NCBI GenBank assembly: GCA_026991755.1
Contig: JALXAX010000193.1
Location: 1 to 34,554, forward strand
Source: Thiotrichaceae bacterium
GTDB taxonomy: Bacteria > Pseudomonadota > Gammaproteobacteria > Thiotrichales > Thiotrichaceae
Direction of reading: 5' to 3'
DNA length: 34,554 bases
Shown: one piece after another, positions 1 to 7,853 of the stretch
Numbering within the stretch: the first letter of the stretch is position 1
Layout: each line of letters begins with the position of its first letter
The notes under the pieces: model-generated
Database searches by the model: none
Seen by the model: only the letters and a program-made list of their open reading frames with translations
What the model was told of the DNA's origin: nothing
Program-made: the position numbers and the translations under genes

Positions 1-2052
1 AGTGTCGGCATCCCTATTAGCTTTATGGGCGCGCTTGGCGTAATGGCTTATTTAAACGTAAGCATTAACTTAATCACCTTGTTTGCCTTTATCGTTGTGC
101 TTGGCATTGTGGTGGATGATGCTATCGTTACCGCTGAGAATATTTACACGCATCAAAAGAAAGGCAAAGACCCGTTACAAGCGGTTATTGATGGCACTCA
201 CGAGATTGCCGTTCCTGTTACTTTTGGTGTGCTAACAACGGTGGCGGCTTTTGTGCCACTGCTAATGCTAGCGGGTAATCGAGGCAAGATTTTTGCTTTT
301 ATACCCATGGTGGTTATCCCTGTTTTGTTATTTTCATTAATAGAATCCAAACTTATTTTACCCACCCATTTACGTCATCTAAAACCCATTCCTAAAAACG
401 GTCATATCAATCCTTTATTGAAAATTCAACAAAAGGTAGCCAATGGTTTAGAAGCCTTTATTGATAAAATCTATCAACCGATTCTCAACAGCGCATTGAA
501 TATGCGCTATCTAACGTTATCTCTCTTTGTTGTTATGTTGGTTATCTCAGTAGTTCTCATCAAAACGGGACATTATCGTTATACCTTCTTCCCTCGTGTG
601 CAATCTGAATATGCTAATGCGACGTTAATTATGCCCACGGGAACACCTTTTTCGGTCACTTCTAAGCATATTGATCACATTGCACAGCAAGCCAAATTAC
701 TACAGGAAAAATATATTGACCCTGATAGCCACACCTCCATTATTCAGCATATTCTTGTTAGCTACGGCTCAACAGGATCAAGATTGAGTAGCACCAAAGG
801 TAAATCCCACCTTGGGCAAGTTAAGCTGGAAATCACACCACCTGAGCAACGCACGCTAGCCATCACAAGCTCCGAGCTAGTCCGTGAATGGCGCAAAGGT
901 ATTGGTGATATTGCAGGCAAACAAGAGCTCAAGTTTCGCGCTGAAATTGCGCATGGTGGAGCGCCTATTGATATCCAGCTGCATGGACAAGATTTTGATG
1001 AATTAACGCTAGCCGCCAATGAAGTCAAACAAAAAATAGCATCAACTTACCGTGACAACGGTATCTTCAATCTTAAAAGTAGCTTTGATGGCGGTAAACA
1101 AGAGCTACAAATCACACTACACGATGATGCTGATTTATTAGGAATCCAGCTTAGCGAATTGGGCACACAAATTCGTCATGCTTTCTATGGTGCGGAAGCG
1201 CAACGTATTCAGCGCAATCGGGATGATATTCATGTAATGGTGAGATTTCCCAAAGATGAGCGCGCTTCGTTAGATGATCTCAATCGCATGTCTATTCGCT
1301 CTGTTGCTGGAGCAGAAATCCCCTTATCCGAAGCTGCAAAAATAACAACGGAACGTGGCTTACCTGTTATCACCCGCGTAGACAGGCAACGAGTAATCAA
1401 CGTAACGGCTGACCTCAATAAAGAAAAAGGCAATGCCAAAGTCATTGTTAATGATATCAAATCATGGTTGCCTGATACTCTGAGTAAGCACCCTGGTGTA
1501 AAATCAAGCTTTGAAGGCGAGCAAAAAGAGCAAAAAGAAATGATACAAAGCCTGATTACAGGGCTAACTTTCGTACTATTTGCTATCTATGCGCTGCTTG
1601 CTATTCCTTTTAGATCTTACGTACAGCCACTCATTGTCATGACGATTATTCCCTTTAGCTTAATCGGGGCGTTAATCGGCCACGCGATTATGGGAATGTC
1701 GTTAAGTATTAGTAGTATGTTGGGTTTATTGGCACTTACCGGTGTTGTAGTCAATGATTCACTCGTTATGGTTGATTATATCAATAGGCGCAGACGTGAA
1801 GGCGTGTCGATGGCAAAAGCGGTAAGAGCCGCAGGGAAAGCACGCTTCCGCCCTATTCTGCTTACTTCATTAACGACTTTCTTTGGGTTAACCCCATTGA
1901 TTTTGGAGAAAAGTACACAAGCCCAATTTTTAATTCCGATGGCAGTTAGCCTGGGTTTTGGCATCTTGTTTGCAACTTTTATAACGCTGATATTGATACC
2001 TGCTAGCTACTTGGTGCTTGAAGACTTTAAAAAGTTATTTAAGCCCCAGTAA
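1..2052 (+). CDS. RND efflux transporter permease subunit (5'-truncated by window edge)
   Basis: Inner-membrane proton-driven pump subunit of the RND superfamily, normally about 1,000-1,050 residues. The frame is open from base 1, so only the C-terminal two thirds (about 683 codons) are here and the ATG at 25 is internal. The window opens in the TM3-TM4 region, where GIVVDDAIV (DD at 115-120) matches the paired Asp of the proton relay. A large periplasmic section follows (about 560-1540), then TM8-TM12. The TM10 motif reads GVVVNDSLVMVDYIN, with Asn-Asp where AcrB-type pumps have the relay Lys, so this belongs to a divergent HAE-like branch rather than AcrB itself. The adaptor and outer-membrane partner would lie upstream, outside the window. 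It ends 8 bp from the convergent gene on the other strand. Family sure; substrate unknown. Confidence 0.95.
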   Translation, partial: SVGIPISFMGALGVMAYLNVSINLITLFAFIVVLGIVVDDAIVTAENIYTHQKKGKDPLQAVIDGTHEIAVPVTFGVLTTVAAFVPLLMLAGNRGKIFAFIPMVVIPVLLFSLIESKLILPTHLRHLKPIPKNGHINPLLKIQQKVANGLEAFIDKIYQPILNSALNMRYLTLSLFVVMLVISVVLIKTGHYRYTFFPRVQSEYANATLIMPTGTPFSVTSKHIDHIAQQAKLLQEKYIDPDSHTSIIQHILVSYGSTGSRLSSTKGKSHLGQVKLEITPPEQRTLAITSSELVREWRKGIGDIAGKQELKFRAEIAHGGAPIDIQLHGQDFDELTLAANEVKQKIASTYRDNGIFNLKSSFDGGKQELQITLHDDADLLGIQLSELGTQIRHAFYGAEAQRIQRNRDDIHVMVRFPKDERASLDDLNRMSIRSVAGAEIPLSEAAKITTERGLPVITRVDRQRVINVTADLNKEKGNAKVIVNDIKSWLPDTLSKHPGVKSSFEGEQKEQKEMIQSLITGLTFVLFAIYALLAIPFRSYVQPLIVMTIIPFSLIGALIGHAIMGMSLSISSMLGLLALTGVVVNDSLVMVDYINRRRREGVSMAKAVRAAGKARFRPILLTSLTTFFGLTPLILEKSTQAQFLIPMAVSLGFGILFATFITLILIPASYLVLEDFKKLFKPQ

Positions 2053-2060
2053 TTAATAAC

Positions 2061-2795
2061 CTATAGCGCATTCACCAGCATCAACCCCCCGAAAACTACC
2101 ACCAAACCGCCCGCAACCTGTCGCAACCATTTCTTTTGCGTCCATCTGGATAACTTTTCGGCAGCTAAGCCCATTGCTAATAAGTTAGGTAGTGTACCTA
2201 ACCCAAACGACAACATCAGCAATGCACCTTCAACCGCACTACCTGCCGATAGTGTCCAGATAAGAATGGTGTATACCAAACCACAGGGTAGCCAACCCCA
2301 AAGTAGTCCTAACGGTAGTGCTTTTTGGAAGTTGGTTGCCGGTATAAACCTTCTACTGACTGGCTCTATATATTTCCACAAGTGCCTGCCAATACCTTCT
2401 AAGTAAGAAATACCTTGCCAGATTCCAGCTAGGTATAAGCCTAGAGCTATCATAAAAAATGCTGCGACAATAGAAAATATAGATCGAGTGTATTGAATGT
2501 CGCCTAAGGTAATGGCATCAATACCTAGAATACTGATAGCACCCAATCCACCGACTAAACCACCTACTAAGGTATAGCTGAGGATTCTGCCAAGGTTATA
2601 GCCTAATAAAATACTGAGCTTGGATGGAGGAGGTGTTGGTTTTTTTGTTAGATTAGCGAGGTTGTTAGCTGAAGCGTTAGGGACGTTAAAAGAAAGTGCA
2701 GTAACAATGCCACCACACATTCCTAAACAATGCACTCCACCGAAGAGTCCTACTAGAAAAGCTCCCAGATAGTTAGATTGGGATAGCCATTCCAT
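2061..2795 (-). CDS. DsbD_2/TauE-like six-TM membrane protein with HCxGMCGG motif
   Basis: A 244-residue polytopic inner-membrane protein. The first helix carries GGVHCLGMCGG, and a second half-repeat carries LLWGWLPCGLVY. This Cys-containing pairing is typical of the cytochrome c biogenesis transmembrane family (DsbD_2), often annotated as sulfite exporter TauE/SafE-like or heavy-metal transport protein. Relatives frequently lie near cbb3 oxidase or metal-handling genes, so a role in thiol/electron or copper/nickel handling is plausible, but nothing here fixes the substrate. Residues about 40-60 form a polar Pro/Lys-rich loop that many relatives lack. The start is 3 bp downstream of the hspQ stop, so the two are probably co-transcribed and translationally coupled; I see no clear Shine-Dalgarno of its own. 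Confidence 0.85.
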   Translation of the reverse strand: MEWLSQSNYLGAFLVGLFGGVHCLGMCGGIVTALSFNVPNASANNLANLTKKPTPPPSKLSILLGYNLGRILSYTLVGGLVGGLGAISILGIDAITLGDIQYTRSIFSIVAAFFMIALGLYLAGIWQGISYLEGIGRHLWKYIEPVSRRFIPATNFQKALPLGLLWGWLPCGLVYTILIWTLSAGSAVEGALLMLSFGLGTLPNLLAMGLAAEKLSRWTQKKWLRQVAGGLVVVFGGLMLVNAL

Positions 2796-2798
2796 CGA

Positions 2799-3116
2799 TT
2801 AATTGATAGTTACATTAAGGTTGTACTTCCCCGCAGAATAGCCTGAGAACATATCTTTGACCATGGGGTGTTCAATCGGTGCGTTTTCATCATCTACTTC
2901 CAGATTTCTTTCTGCGACGTAGGTTACGACACTCTCATCATCCACTAATACGTGATACCAAGGTGCGTCTTTGGGCGGGTGCGTGTTAGCATTTTCTTCG
3001 TACCATTCATCTGATCCTTGAAAGCTGGGATCAACATCTACAATGACACCTCGGTAATTAAAATTACGATGATGGATGATCTGACCGATGTTAAATGATG
3101 CTATTGGTGTAGTCAC
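2799..3116 (-). CDS. hspQ: Heat shock protein HspQ
   Basis: A 105-residue cytosolic protein of the HspQ (YccV, hemimethylated-DNA-binding-like) family, at the usual family length. The family signature is visible: FNIGQIIHHRNFNYRGVI near the N-terminus, DPSF, then PWYHVLVD and YVAERNLE in the centre. In enterobacteria HspQ is a heat-shock protein that modulates Lon protease substrate choice. The start is a GTG (3116-3114) preceded at good spacing by GAGGG, which decides it over later codons. It is the first gene of a probable two-gene unit with the downstream membrane protein. No heat-shock promoter was identified with confidence in the upstream region. Confidence 0.95.
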   Translation of the reverse strand: MTTPIASFNIGQIIHHRNFNYRGVIVDVDPSFQGSDEWYEENANTHPPKDAPWYHVLVDDESVVTYVAERNLEVDDENAPIEHPMVKDMFSGYSAGKYNLNVTIN

Positions 3117-3378
3117 AATTTACCCTCTTATTAACCAAAATAATCATTGATCCTTCTACTAGCCTATATCAAATTAATGATTGAGGCTAATGAGTTGCTC
3201 TTTGACGGGGTCAAAAATCAGGATCAAAAATATTACTGTTCCCAAAATAAGGTGTTATTACCTGTTTTCAAGCCTTATAACCATTTGAGTTCGTATTTGG
3301 CTAATAGTTCCTACACCTTATCTGCAATTTCTGAAAACCTAAACTACTAGCGGTATAGTACACACAAACCTCTATAAA

Positions 3379-3507
3379 GAGACCTTTGCACGAAAGATAT
3401 GACGGATATAGCAAGCTTAATAATTGAGTTGACCGTTTTGATAAAACGGCAAGCTCACTAAAAAATGGCTTGAATTATCTCTCGCCATCCTTTCGTGCAA
3501 AGGTCTC
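3379..3507. mobile_element. MITE family A, copy 1 (129 bp)
   Basis: The ends are inverted repeats: GAGACCTTTGCACGAAAG at the left and its complement CTTTCGTGCAAAGGTCTC at the right, 18/18 matching. The interior has no coding capacity. The element is flanked by a 5-bp direct repeat ATAAA (3374-3378 and 3508-3512), as expected of a target duplication. It fills part of the 440-bp gap between hspQ and the next gene; the rest of the gap (3117-3378) shows no credible gene. The autonomous parent transposase is not in the window. Confidence 0.85.
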
Positions 3508-3557
3508 ATAAAAAGTGTTAATAAAAATAATAAAAATAATAAAAACAAGGAACACAC

Positions 3558-4505
3558 GTGAAAAAAATTATACTCACCCCTCTCTTACTGTCGGTTATAT
3601 CGGCAATGACAGCCTGTAGCCAACAGCAGGTACAAAAAGCAGCTGATATCCCCGTTGCTACGCCTGTAATCGTTAAGCAAAAGCAAAAACATACACCTTT
3701 ACGCCAACATCAGAAGCGAACCTATACAGCACGTAAACGCCATACTCCAACACGCGGTCCTCTTGGGTCTGCTCGTGAGCTTACCGTTATTGGTGACAAA
3801 ATTTTTCGCAATGAAGCAGGCGGTGTGAAAAGTAAGCTAGTTCACTGGAATCATGGTGAAAACTTTGCAGCTATGGGGATCGGACATTTTACATGGTATC
3901 CCTCAGGGCCACGTCGCCATCGCTTTGGTAATACCTTCCCTGGCTTATTGGCTTATTTAGAACAACGTGGTCAACGTTTACCTGCATGGCTTAAACGTGC
4001 TCAACACCAAGGAGCACCCTGGAGCAGCCGTTCTCAACTCATGCGAGCCAAAGGATCAAGACAAGTAACTGAGTTAGAAAACTTACTCTATCGTACTCGT
4101 CACCTTCAAGCTGAATATATTATCAAACGTGCTCAACGCGCTATGCCCAGATTGGTTAAGAAGACTCCGAGACATTTACGCTCTTTAGTATCGAACAATC
4201 TAAATGCAGTGGCGAATACACCGGGTGGTTGGTACGCATTGGTTGATTATGTGAACTTTAAAGGAGAAGGCTTAAACCGACGCGGTGGCTACAAAGGACA
4301 AAACTGGGGCTTATTACAAGTGCTGGAAAATATGCAACCTTCTCGACCTGGCCCTATTGCACTAAACAATTTTGCTAGTTCTGCGCTATCTGTTCTACAA
4401 CGTAGAGTGCGTAACTCACCTCGTCATAGAAACGAAGCTCGCTGGTTACGCGGCTGGTCTAAGCGAATTGATACTTATCGCTACCCTCTATTGACTCGTC
4501 TTTAA
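3558..4505 (+). CDS. Predicted lipoprotein of an uncharacterised conserved family (NEAGG / GIGHFTWYP motifs)
   Basis: A 315-residue exported protein. The first 20 residues form a lipoprotein signal ending in the lipobox SAMTAC, so Cys20 is the likely acylated residue. A basic Lys/Arg/His-rich linker (about 35-65) follows, then a globular domain. That domain begins with GDKIFRNEAGG (Glu86) and GIGHFTWYP (107-115) and ends with a GQNWGLLQVLENM stretch near residue 245. I recognise the motif combination from conserved hypothetical lipoproteins of gammaproteobacteria. A Glu followed by Gly-rich GHF/WYP resembles lysozyme-like hydrolase sites, but that is only a suggestion. The start is a GTG (3558) with AAGGA about 6 bp upstream. 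The protein is very basic overall, which could favour contact with peptidoglycan or LPS. Confidence 0.8.
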   Translation: MKKIILTPLLLSVISAMTACSQQQVQKAADIPVATPVIVKQKQKHTPLRQHQKRTYTARKRHTPTRGPLGSARELTVIGDKIFRNEAGGVKSKLVHWNHGENFAAMGIGHFTWYPSGPRRHRFGNTFPGLLAYLEQRGQRLPAWLKRAQHQGAPWSSRSQLMRAKGSRQVTELENLLYRTRHLQAEYIIKRAQRAMPRLVKKTPRHLRSLVSNNLNAVANTPGGWYALVDYVNFKGEGLNRRGGYKGQNWGLLQVLENMQPSRPGPIALNNFASSALSVLQRRVRNSPRHRNEARWLRGWSKRIDTYRYPLLTRL

Positions 4506-4702
4506 GGAAGCTCTGATTAACTCTGATCGGAATTTCCGAGACTTAGCTGAGCTTTAGCGAAACTTAGAAGCTTCAGCAGATAGAATCTGTCAGATTTTTG
4601 ATAGAAAAGTTAGCAATAGCCGTAGCTATTGGTCACTTTTATAGCAAAAAGCTGACGGATTCTAGCCTCAGAAAAACGAATCGTGAGTTGATCAGAGATT
4701 CC
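4506..4702. mobile_element. MITE family C, copy 1 (197 bp), abutting a stop codon
   Basis: Terminal inverted repeats GGAAGCTCTGATTAA (left) and TTGATCAGAGATTCC (right), non-coding interior. It is flanked on both sides by TTAA (4502-4505 and 4703-4706), consistent with a TTAA target duplication. The left TTAA contains the TAA stop of the upstream lipoprotein gene, and the element separates that gene from its intrinsic terminator. A rearranged, inverted copy lies at 20664-20938; the shared interior includes a segment around GCAATAGCCGTAGCTATTGG. Confidence 0.8.
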
Positions 4703-4731
4703 TTAACATACCATTGATTGTGGTTTTTATT

Positions 4732-4757
4732 GGGCAACTTTTTAGTTGCCCTTTTTT
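4732..4757 (+). terminator. Rho-independent terminator
   Basis: Perfect hairpin GGGCAAC-TTTTTA-GTTGCCC (4732-4751) followed by six T. It is oriented to stop transcription of the lipoprotein gene ending at 4505, from which it has been separated by the family C MITE. Confidence 0.9.
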
Positions 4758-4808
4758 ATGGCTGAGATCAATGGACTGAGTTATACGTGAATCAGTCACC
4801 TATCTAAA

Positions 4809-6050
4809 CTAATCCTTAGCAATCAACCTACTAATCGTTAACCCTTGAACAATGATTGAAAATACAACAACAACATAAGTAATAACCAAAATAGCTTCTC
4901 TTGTTTCACCCGCAGGTAGTGTTAGTGCCAAAGCGATTGAAATACCACCCCGTAAACCACCCCAAGTTAATATTCTAACTAGCCTAGGTGTGAAGGTTGT
5001 CTTTAATCGCATGATGGAAACAGGTGCGCCCACCGCAATAAAACGTGCCAATAAACTAATAGGTATCATCACTAACCCAGCCCATATGTATTGAGGGTGG
5101 AACGTTAGAACCAACACTTCTAATCCAATTAATACAAACAAGACAGCATTTAATATTTCATCAATTAACTCCCAGAAGTTGTCTAGGTGCAATCGTGTTT
5201 TGTCTGACATCGCATACTTTCTACCCTTATTACCGATCATCAAACCCGCTACAACAATAGCGATAGGGCCTGAAACATGTAATTGTGTTGCTAGCTCATA
5301 ACCACCAAAGACTAGCGCTAAAGTAATCAATATCTCTACCTGATAGTTATCGATACTAGCTAACAATCGAAACGCTAGATATCCTATGAATAGACCATAT
5401 ACAGCACCACCTAAGGCTTCTTGAGCAAATAATAGTGCAACACTACTAGCAGTGACTTCACCATGCCCACCTCCATGTCCTGCGCCAGCAATACCTAATA
5501 AAGCCAAGAATACAACTACAGCAACACCGTCATTAAATAACGATTCGCCTGCAATTTTGGTTTCTAGTGATTTTGGCGCACCAACTATCTTCAAAATACC
5601 AATTACTGCAATAGGATCCGTTGGAGAAATTAATGATCCAAATACAAGGCAGTAAATTAACGGGATATTTAACCCTAATAAACCAAAGATCCAATACGAA
5701 GAATAACCAATCAGCAGGGTTGAGGTAATCACACCCACACTTGCTAAAATGGCCACGACCCAGCGCTGTTTCTTTAGCTCATCAAGATGAACGTGTAACG
5801 CACCCACAAACAGTAATGCACTTAACATGCCTTGCATGAGGGTTTCATTAAAGTCTATTTCTGAAAGCAGTTCTTTTGCCCAGCCATCAAGTGGTAGGCC
5901 AAGCTTTCCAAGAGCAATTATAGCCAGTGAAATTAATAAGGAAATAATCAGCAAACCGATGGTAGTCGGTAATTTAATAAATCGGTAGTTGATATAACTA
6001 AACACTGCGGCCAATGTAATCAAAATGGCGAGTATTTCTGTAACGCCCAT
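4809..6050 (-). CDS. NhaP-type (CPA1) cation:proton antiporter
   Basis: A 413-residue inner-membrane protein with about 12 hydrophobic segments, normal for the sodium/hydrogen exchanger family. Diagnostic motifs are SPTDPIAV (Asp145) and GESLFNDGVAVVVF (Asn173-Asp174), the ND ion-binding pair of electroneutral CPA1 antiporters. It would exchange cytoplasmic Na+ or K+ for H+ in pH and ion homeostasis; cation preference cannot be read. There is no long cytosolic tail and no TrkA-C domain, so it is a short bacterial form. A His-Gly-rich loop (about 189-199) follows the ND motif. The ATG at 6050 has GGA about 7 bp upstream. It appears monocistronic, convergent with the preceding lipoprotein gene. 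Confidence 0.93.
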   Translation of the reverse strand: MGVTEILAILITLAAVFSYINYRFIKLPTTIGLLIISLLISLAIIALGKLGLPLDGWAKELLSEIDFNETLMQGMLSALLFVGALHVHLDELKKQRWVVAILASVGVITSTLLIGYSSYWIFGLLGLNIPLIYCLVFGSLISPTDPIAVIGILKIVGAPKSLETKIAGESLFNDGVAVVVFLALLGIAGAGHGGGHGEVTASSVALLFAQEALGGAVYGLFIGYLAFRLLASIDNYQVEILITLALVFGGYELATQLHVSGPIAIVVAGLMIGNKGRKYAMSDKTRLHLDNFWELIDEILNAVLFVLIGLEVLVLTFHPQYIWAGLVMIPISLLARFIAVGAPVSIMRLKTTFTPRLVRILTWGGLRGGISIALALTLPAGETREAILVITYVVVVFSIIVQGLTISRLIAKD

Positions 6051-6083
6051 AACAAATCCTTGCTTCTTAGAGTAAAGGCATAC

Positions 6084-6140
6084 TATAGACCTTCACTAAA
6101 ATAATTTCCCGTAGAGACGTTGCATACAACGTCTCTACCA
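6084..6140. repeat. 57-bp palindromic repeat B, left copy
   Basis: Contains a near-perfect palindrome GTAGAGACGTTG-CATA-CAACGTCTCTAC plus about 27 bp of outer sequence. The whole 57 bp matches the reverse complement of 7216-7272 with only three differences. The two copies therefore bracket a 1.19-kb segment in inverted orientation. Confidence 0.9.
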
Positions 6141-6170
6141 CAGTAATTAAGAAATGCTTTCAATCTAAAA

Positions 6171-6329
6171 GAGACCTTTGCACGAAAGATATGACGGATA
6201 CAAATGGCTTGAATTCCCTCTATTTCTGCTAAAAATTCGGTCAATAGCTCGGCTATTACCCTCTTTTTTAACAGAAATAGATGAAATTACGCTCATTTCT
6301 CTCTCGCCATCCTTTCATGCAAAGGTCTC
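6171..6329. mobile_element. MITE family A, copy 2 (159 bp), encoding the C-terminus of the adjacent gene
   Basis: Same terminal repeats as copy 1 (GAGACCTTTGCACGAAAG at the left; CTTTCATGCAAAGGTCTC at the right, one mismatch). It is flanked by a 5-bp direct repeat TAAAA (6166-6170 and 6330-6334). The right terminal repeat is read on the minus strand as the final codons Glu-Thr-Phe-Ala-stop of the membrane protein gene at 6315-7106. Confidence 0.88.
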
Positions 6330-7106
6330 TAAAAATATATCTTTATAAGAAGTATAGGTTGCAGCAATAAGCATGGGAACAACAACCAGCAGGCCTAGCA
6401 ATACCGGTATCATGCCAAGAACCATCAATATAGTACCAACAATACCGAATAGTAAGTAAGGAAGCATATTTCTAAGACATCCCCTAAAGCTATGCTTCAT
6501 CGCTTCAACTGCTCCCATATCATTAAGAATAACTAATGCAGGTGCAAACCAAACAGCCATAGCAATTGGAATGACCATGGCAAAATATATAAGCCCAGGC
6601 AGTATTAGACCTTTCATAACATCCATCTGACCAGGAGCCATTGCACCACCTTCAGCAGCTACTCTTGTAAAAGAGTCAAAACTACCTGTTGCAATAGCTA
6701 CCCCCGCAGCAATAGCCAGACTGAGAACGATACCTAGCAAGTACAAGCCTGTTACACCAAAAAGGCTACCCGCATTTTTAGAGAAACCTTGGAACAAGTG
6801 CCCTACTTTTAAATCTCTACCTTGGTCAAGCTCATTAGCGCCGTAGAACCATCCCGCCATTAGTACAGGGAAGACTAAAGAAGCTACCATTGAAACGATA
6901 GGTATTATGTTAAGGATGACAAAAATAACCGTGATGACTATCCAAATTAAGGCAGACTGCTTGAATAATCCGAAACCATCTTTTATCCATTTCAAACCAA
7001 AACCAATTGGATTTTTTCTGGGCTCATCTAAAAGCGAGCCTACTTCTTGGTTAGCTTGCACATCGGAGACGGTTGATTTGGGTGCTTCAAAAGGGTTATC
7101 AGACAT
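6315..7106 (-). CDS. BPSS1780-like polytopic membrane protein
   Basis: A 263-residue protein with a soluble N-terminus (1-45, starting MSDNPFEAPKS) and then about five to six hydrophobic segments. The GLKWIKDGFGLFKQSALIWIV stretch and the LMAGWFYGANELDQGRDL segment resemble the BPSS1780 family of uncharacterised bacterial inner-membrane proteins. The function of that family is unknown. The start ATG at 7106 is preceded by AGGAAA at 8 bp. The last four residues (ETFA) and the TGA stop lie inside the terminal repeat of MITE A copy 2, so the native C-terminus has been replaced or shortened; since the cut falls after the final helix the protein may still work. The gene lies between inverted copies of repeat B. 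Confidence 0.8.
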   Translation of the reverse strand: MSDNPFEAPKSTVSDVQANQEVGSLLDEPRKNPIGFGLKWIKDGFGLFKQSALIWIVITVIFVILNIIPIVSMVASLVFPVLMAGWFYGANELDQGRDLKVGHLFQGFSKNAGSLFGVTGLYLLGIVLSLAIAAGVAIATGSFDSFTRVAAEGGAMAPGQMDVMKGLILPGLIYFAMVIPIAMAVWFAPALVILNDMGAVEAMKHSFRGCLRNMLPYLLFGIVGTILMVLGMIPVLLGLLVVVPMLIAATYTSYKDIFLETFA

Positions 7107-7141
7107 TATTATTTCCTATTGTTATTTTATTAATTTTTGCA

Positions 7142-7154
7142 GAGACCTTTGCAC
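7142..7154. repeat. Solo family A terminal repeat fragment
   Basis: GAGACCTTTGCAC matches the first 13 bases of the family A terminus, just upstream of the membrane protein gene; no partner end follows in the expected distance. It may be a decayed MITE end. Confidence 0.45.
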
Positions 7155-7215
7155 TTAAAGTTTCTTATAAAGGACACTTCTATAGATATTCACAAATTAC
7201 ATTTCTTATCTACTA

Positions 7216-7272
7216 TGGTAGAGACGTTGCGTGCAACGTCTCTACGGGAAATTATTTTAGTAAAGGTCTATA
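7216..7272. repeat. 57-bp palindromic repeat B, right copy (inverted)
   Basis: Reverse complement of 6084-6140 with three differences, including the palindrome GTAGAGACGTTGCGTGCAAC and its outer arm. Placed upstream of the BPSS1780-like gene, while the other copy lies downstream. Confidence 0.9.
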
Positions 7273-7300
7273 TTAATTAGATAGACCCCACAGCCAAATT

Positions 7301-7613
7301 AGTACATCAACCAGCTCAAAATGTCGGTCTCAGTTATCCTGCCTGCCTTCATGGCTACGACTGCATGGATGCAGGAGGTAGGGCAATGCAGGAGCAACTT
7401 GCCGAGGCGCACTTTGCAGGGAATGGTTGTTCCCTTCACCAAAAGTGCAACAACGGCATGGAGGCAGACAGGACAACCCTTTGGGCGCATTTGTGAGGCT
7501 CTGCCTCTGCGTTACAGTGCTTGACAAGGACGCTGCCATTGCCTGCACACTGTGCCTTGATGCAAAGCCTCACAAAAGCGCTGAGACCGACATTTTGGAC
7601 TGATTAATGTACT
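7301..7613. mobile_element. MITE-like element family E (313 bp)
   Basis: Long imperfect terminal inverted repeats of about 33 bp: the left end begins AGTACATCAACCAGCTCAAA and the right end, read on the other strand, begins AGTACATTAATCAGTCCAAA; both continue into ATGTCGGTCTCAG. The interior is visibly richer in G and C than the neighbourhood and has short overlapping open frames on both strands that resemble no protein. This suggests a non-autonomous element with a foreign interior. No clear target duplication is visible. Confidence 0.75.
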
Positions 7614-7853
7614 AGTATACCTTAACAATCCTTGCTGATAAATGCATCAGTGTATACACCATCATCTTGTTTTATTGAGTATGTAGGGTATACCTTGTTT
7701 CTTGAACACCCTAAAGCAACCAGCCTGTCATTGAAGATTTTAATCCTAAGTGTTTTTCTATACTATGAGCCACGTAAAAGCACAAGAACAATGCAAACAC
7801 CACTAACAAAATAATGAAGGTTAACCCTTCAAAACCAACCACAGTTATTTTTC

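Noticed and set aside
3147-3350. 67-codon open frame upstream of the lipoprotein gene
   Set aside because: TTG start without Shine-Dalgarno, no recognisable sequence, lies in an AT-rich gap next to a MITE.
4506-4702. Reading the inverted ends as a gene-end terminator
   Set aside because: The ends are almost 200 bp apart with TTAA duplications, and a true terminator lies further on at 4732-4757.
7321-7548. Overlapping open frames on both strands inside the GC-rich element
   Set aside because: They arise from the composition of the inverted-repeat element; neither strand gives a recognisable protein.
7632-7814. 60-codon frame before the glycosyltransferase
   Set aside because: TTG start, no ribosome binding site and no protein-like features.
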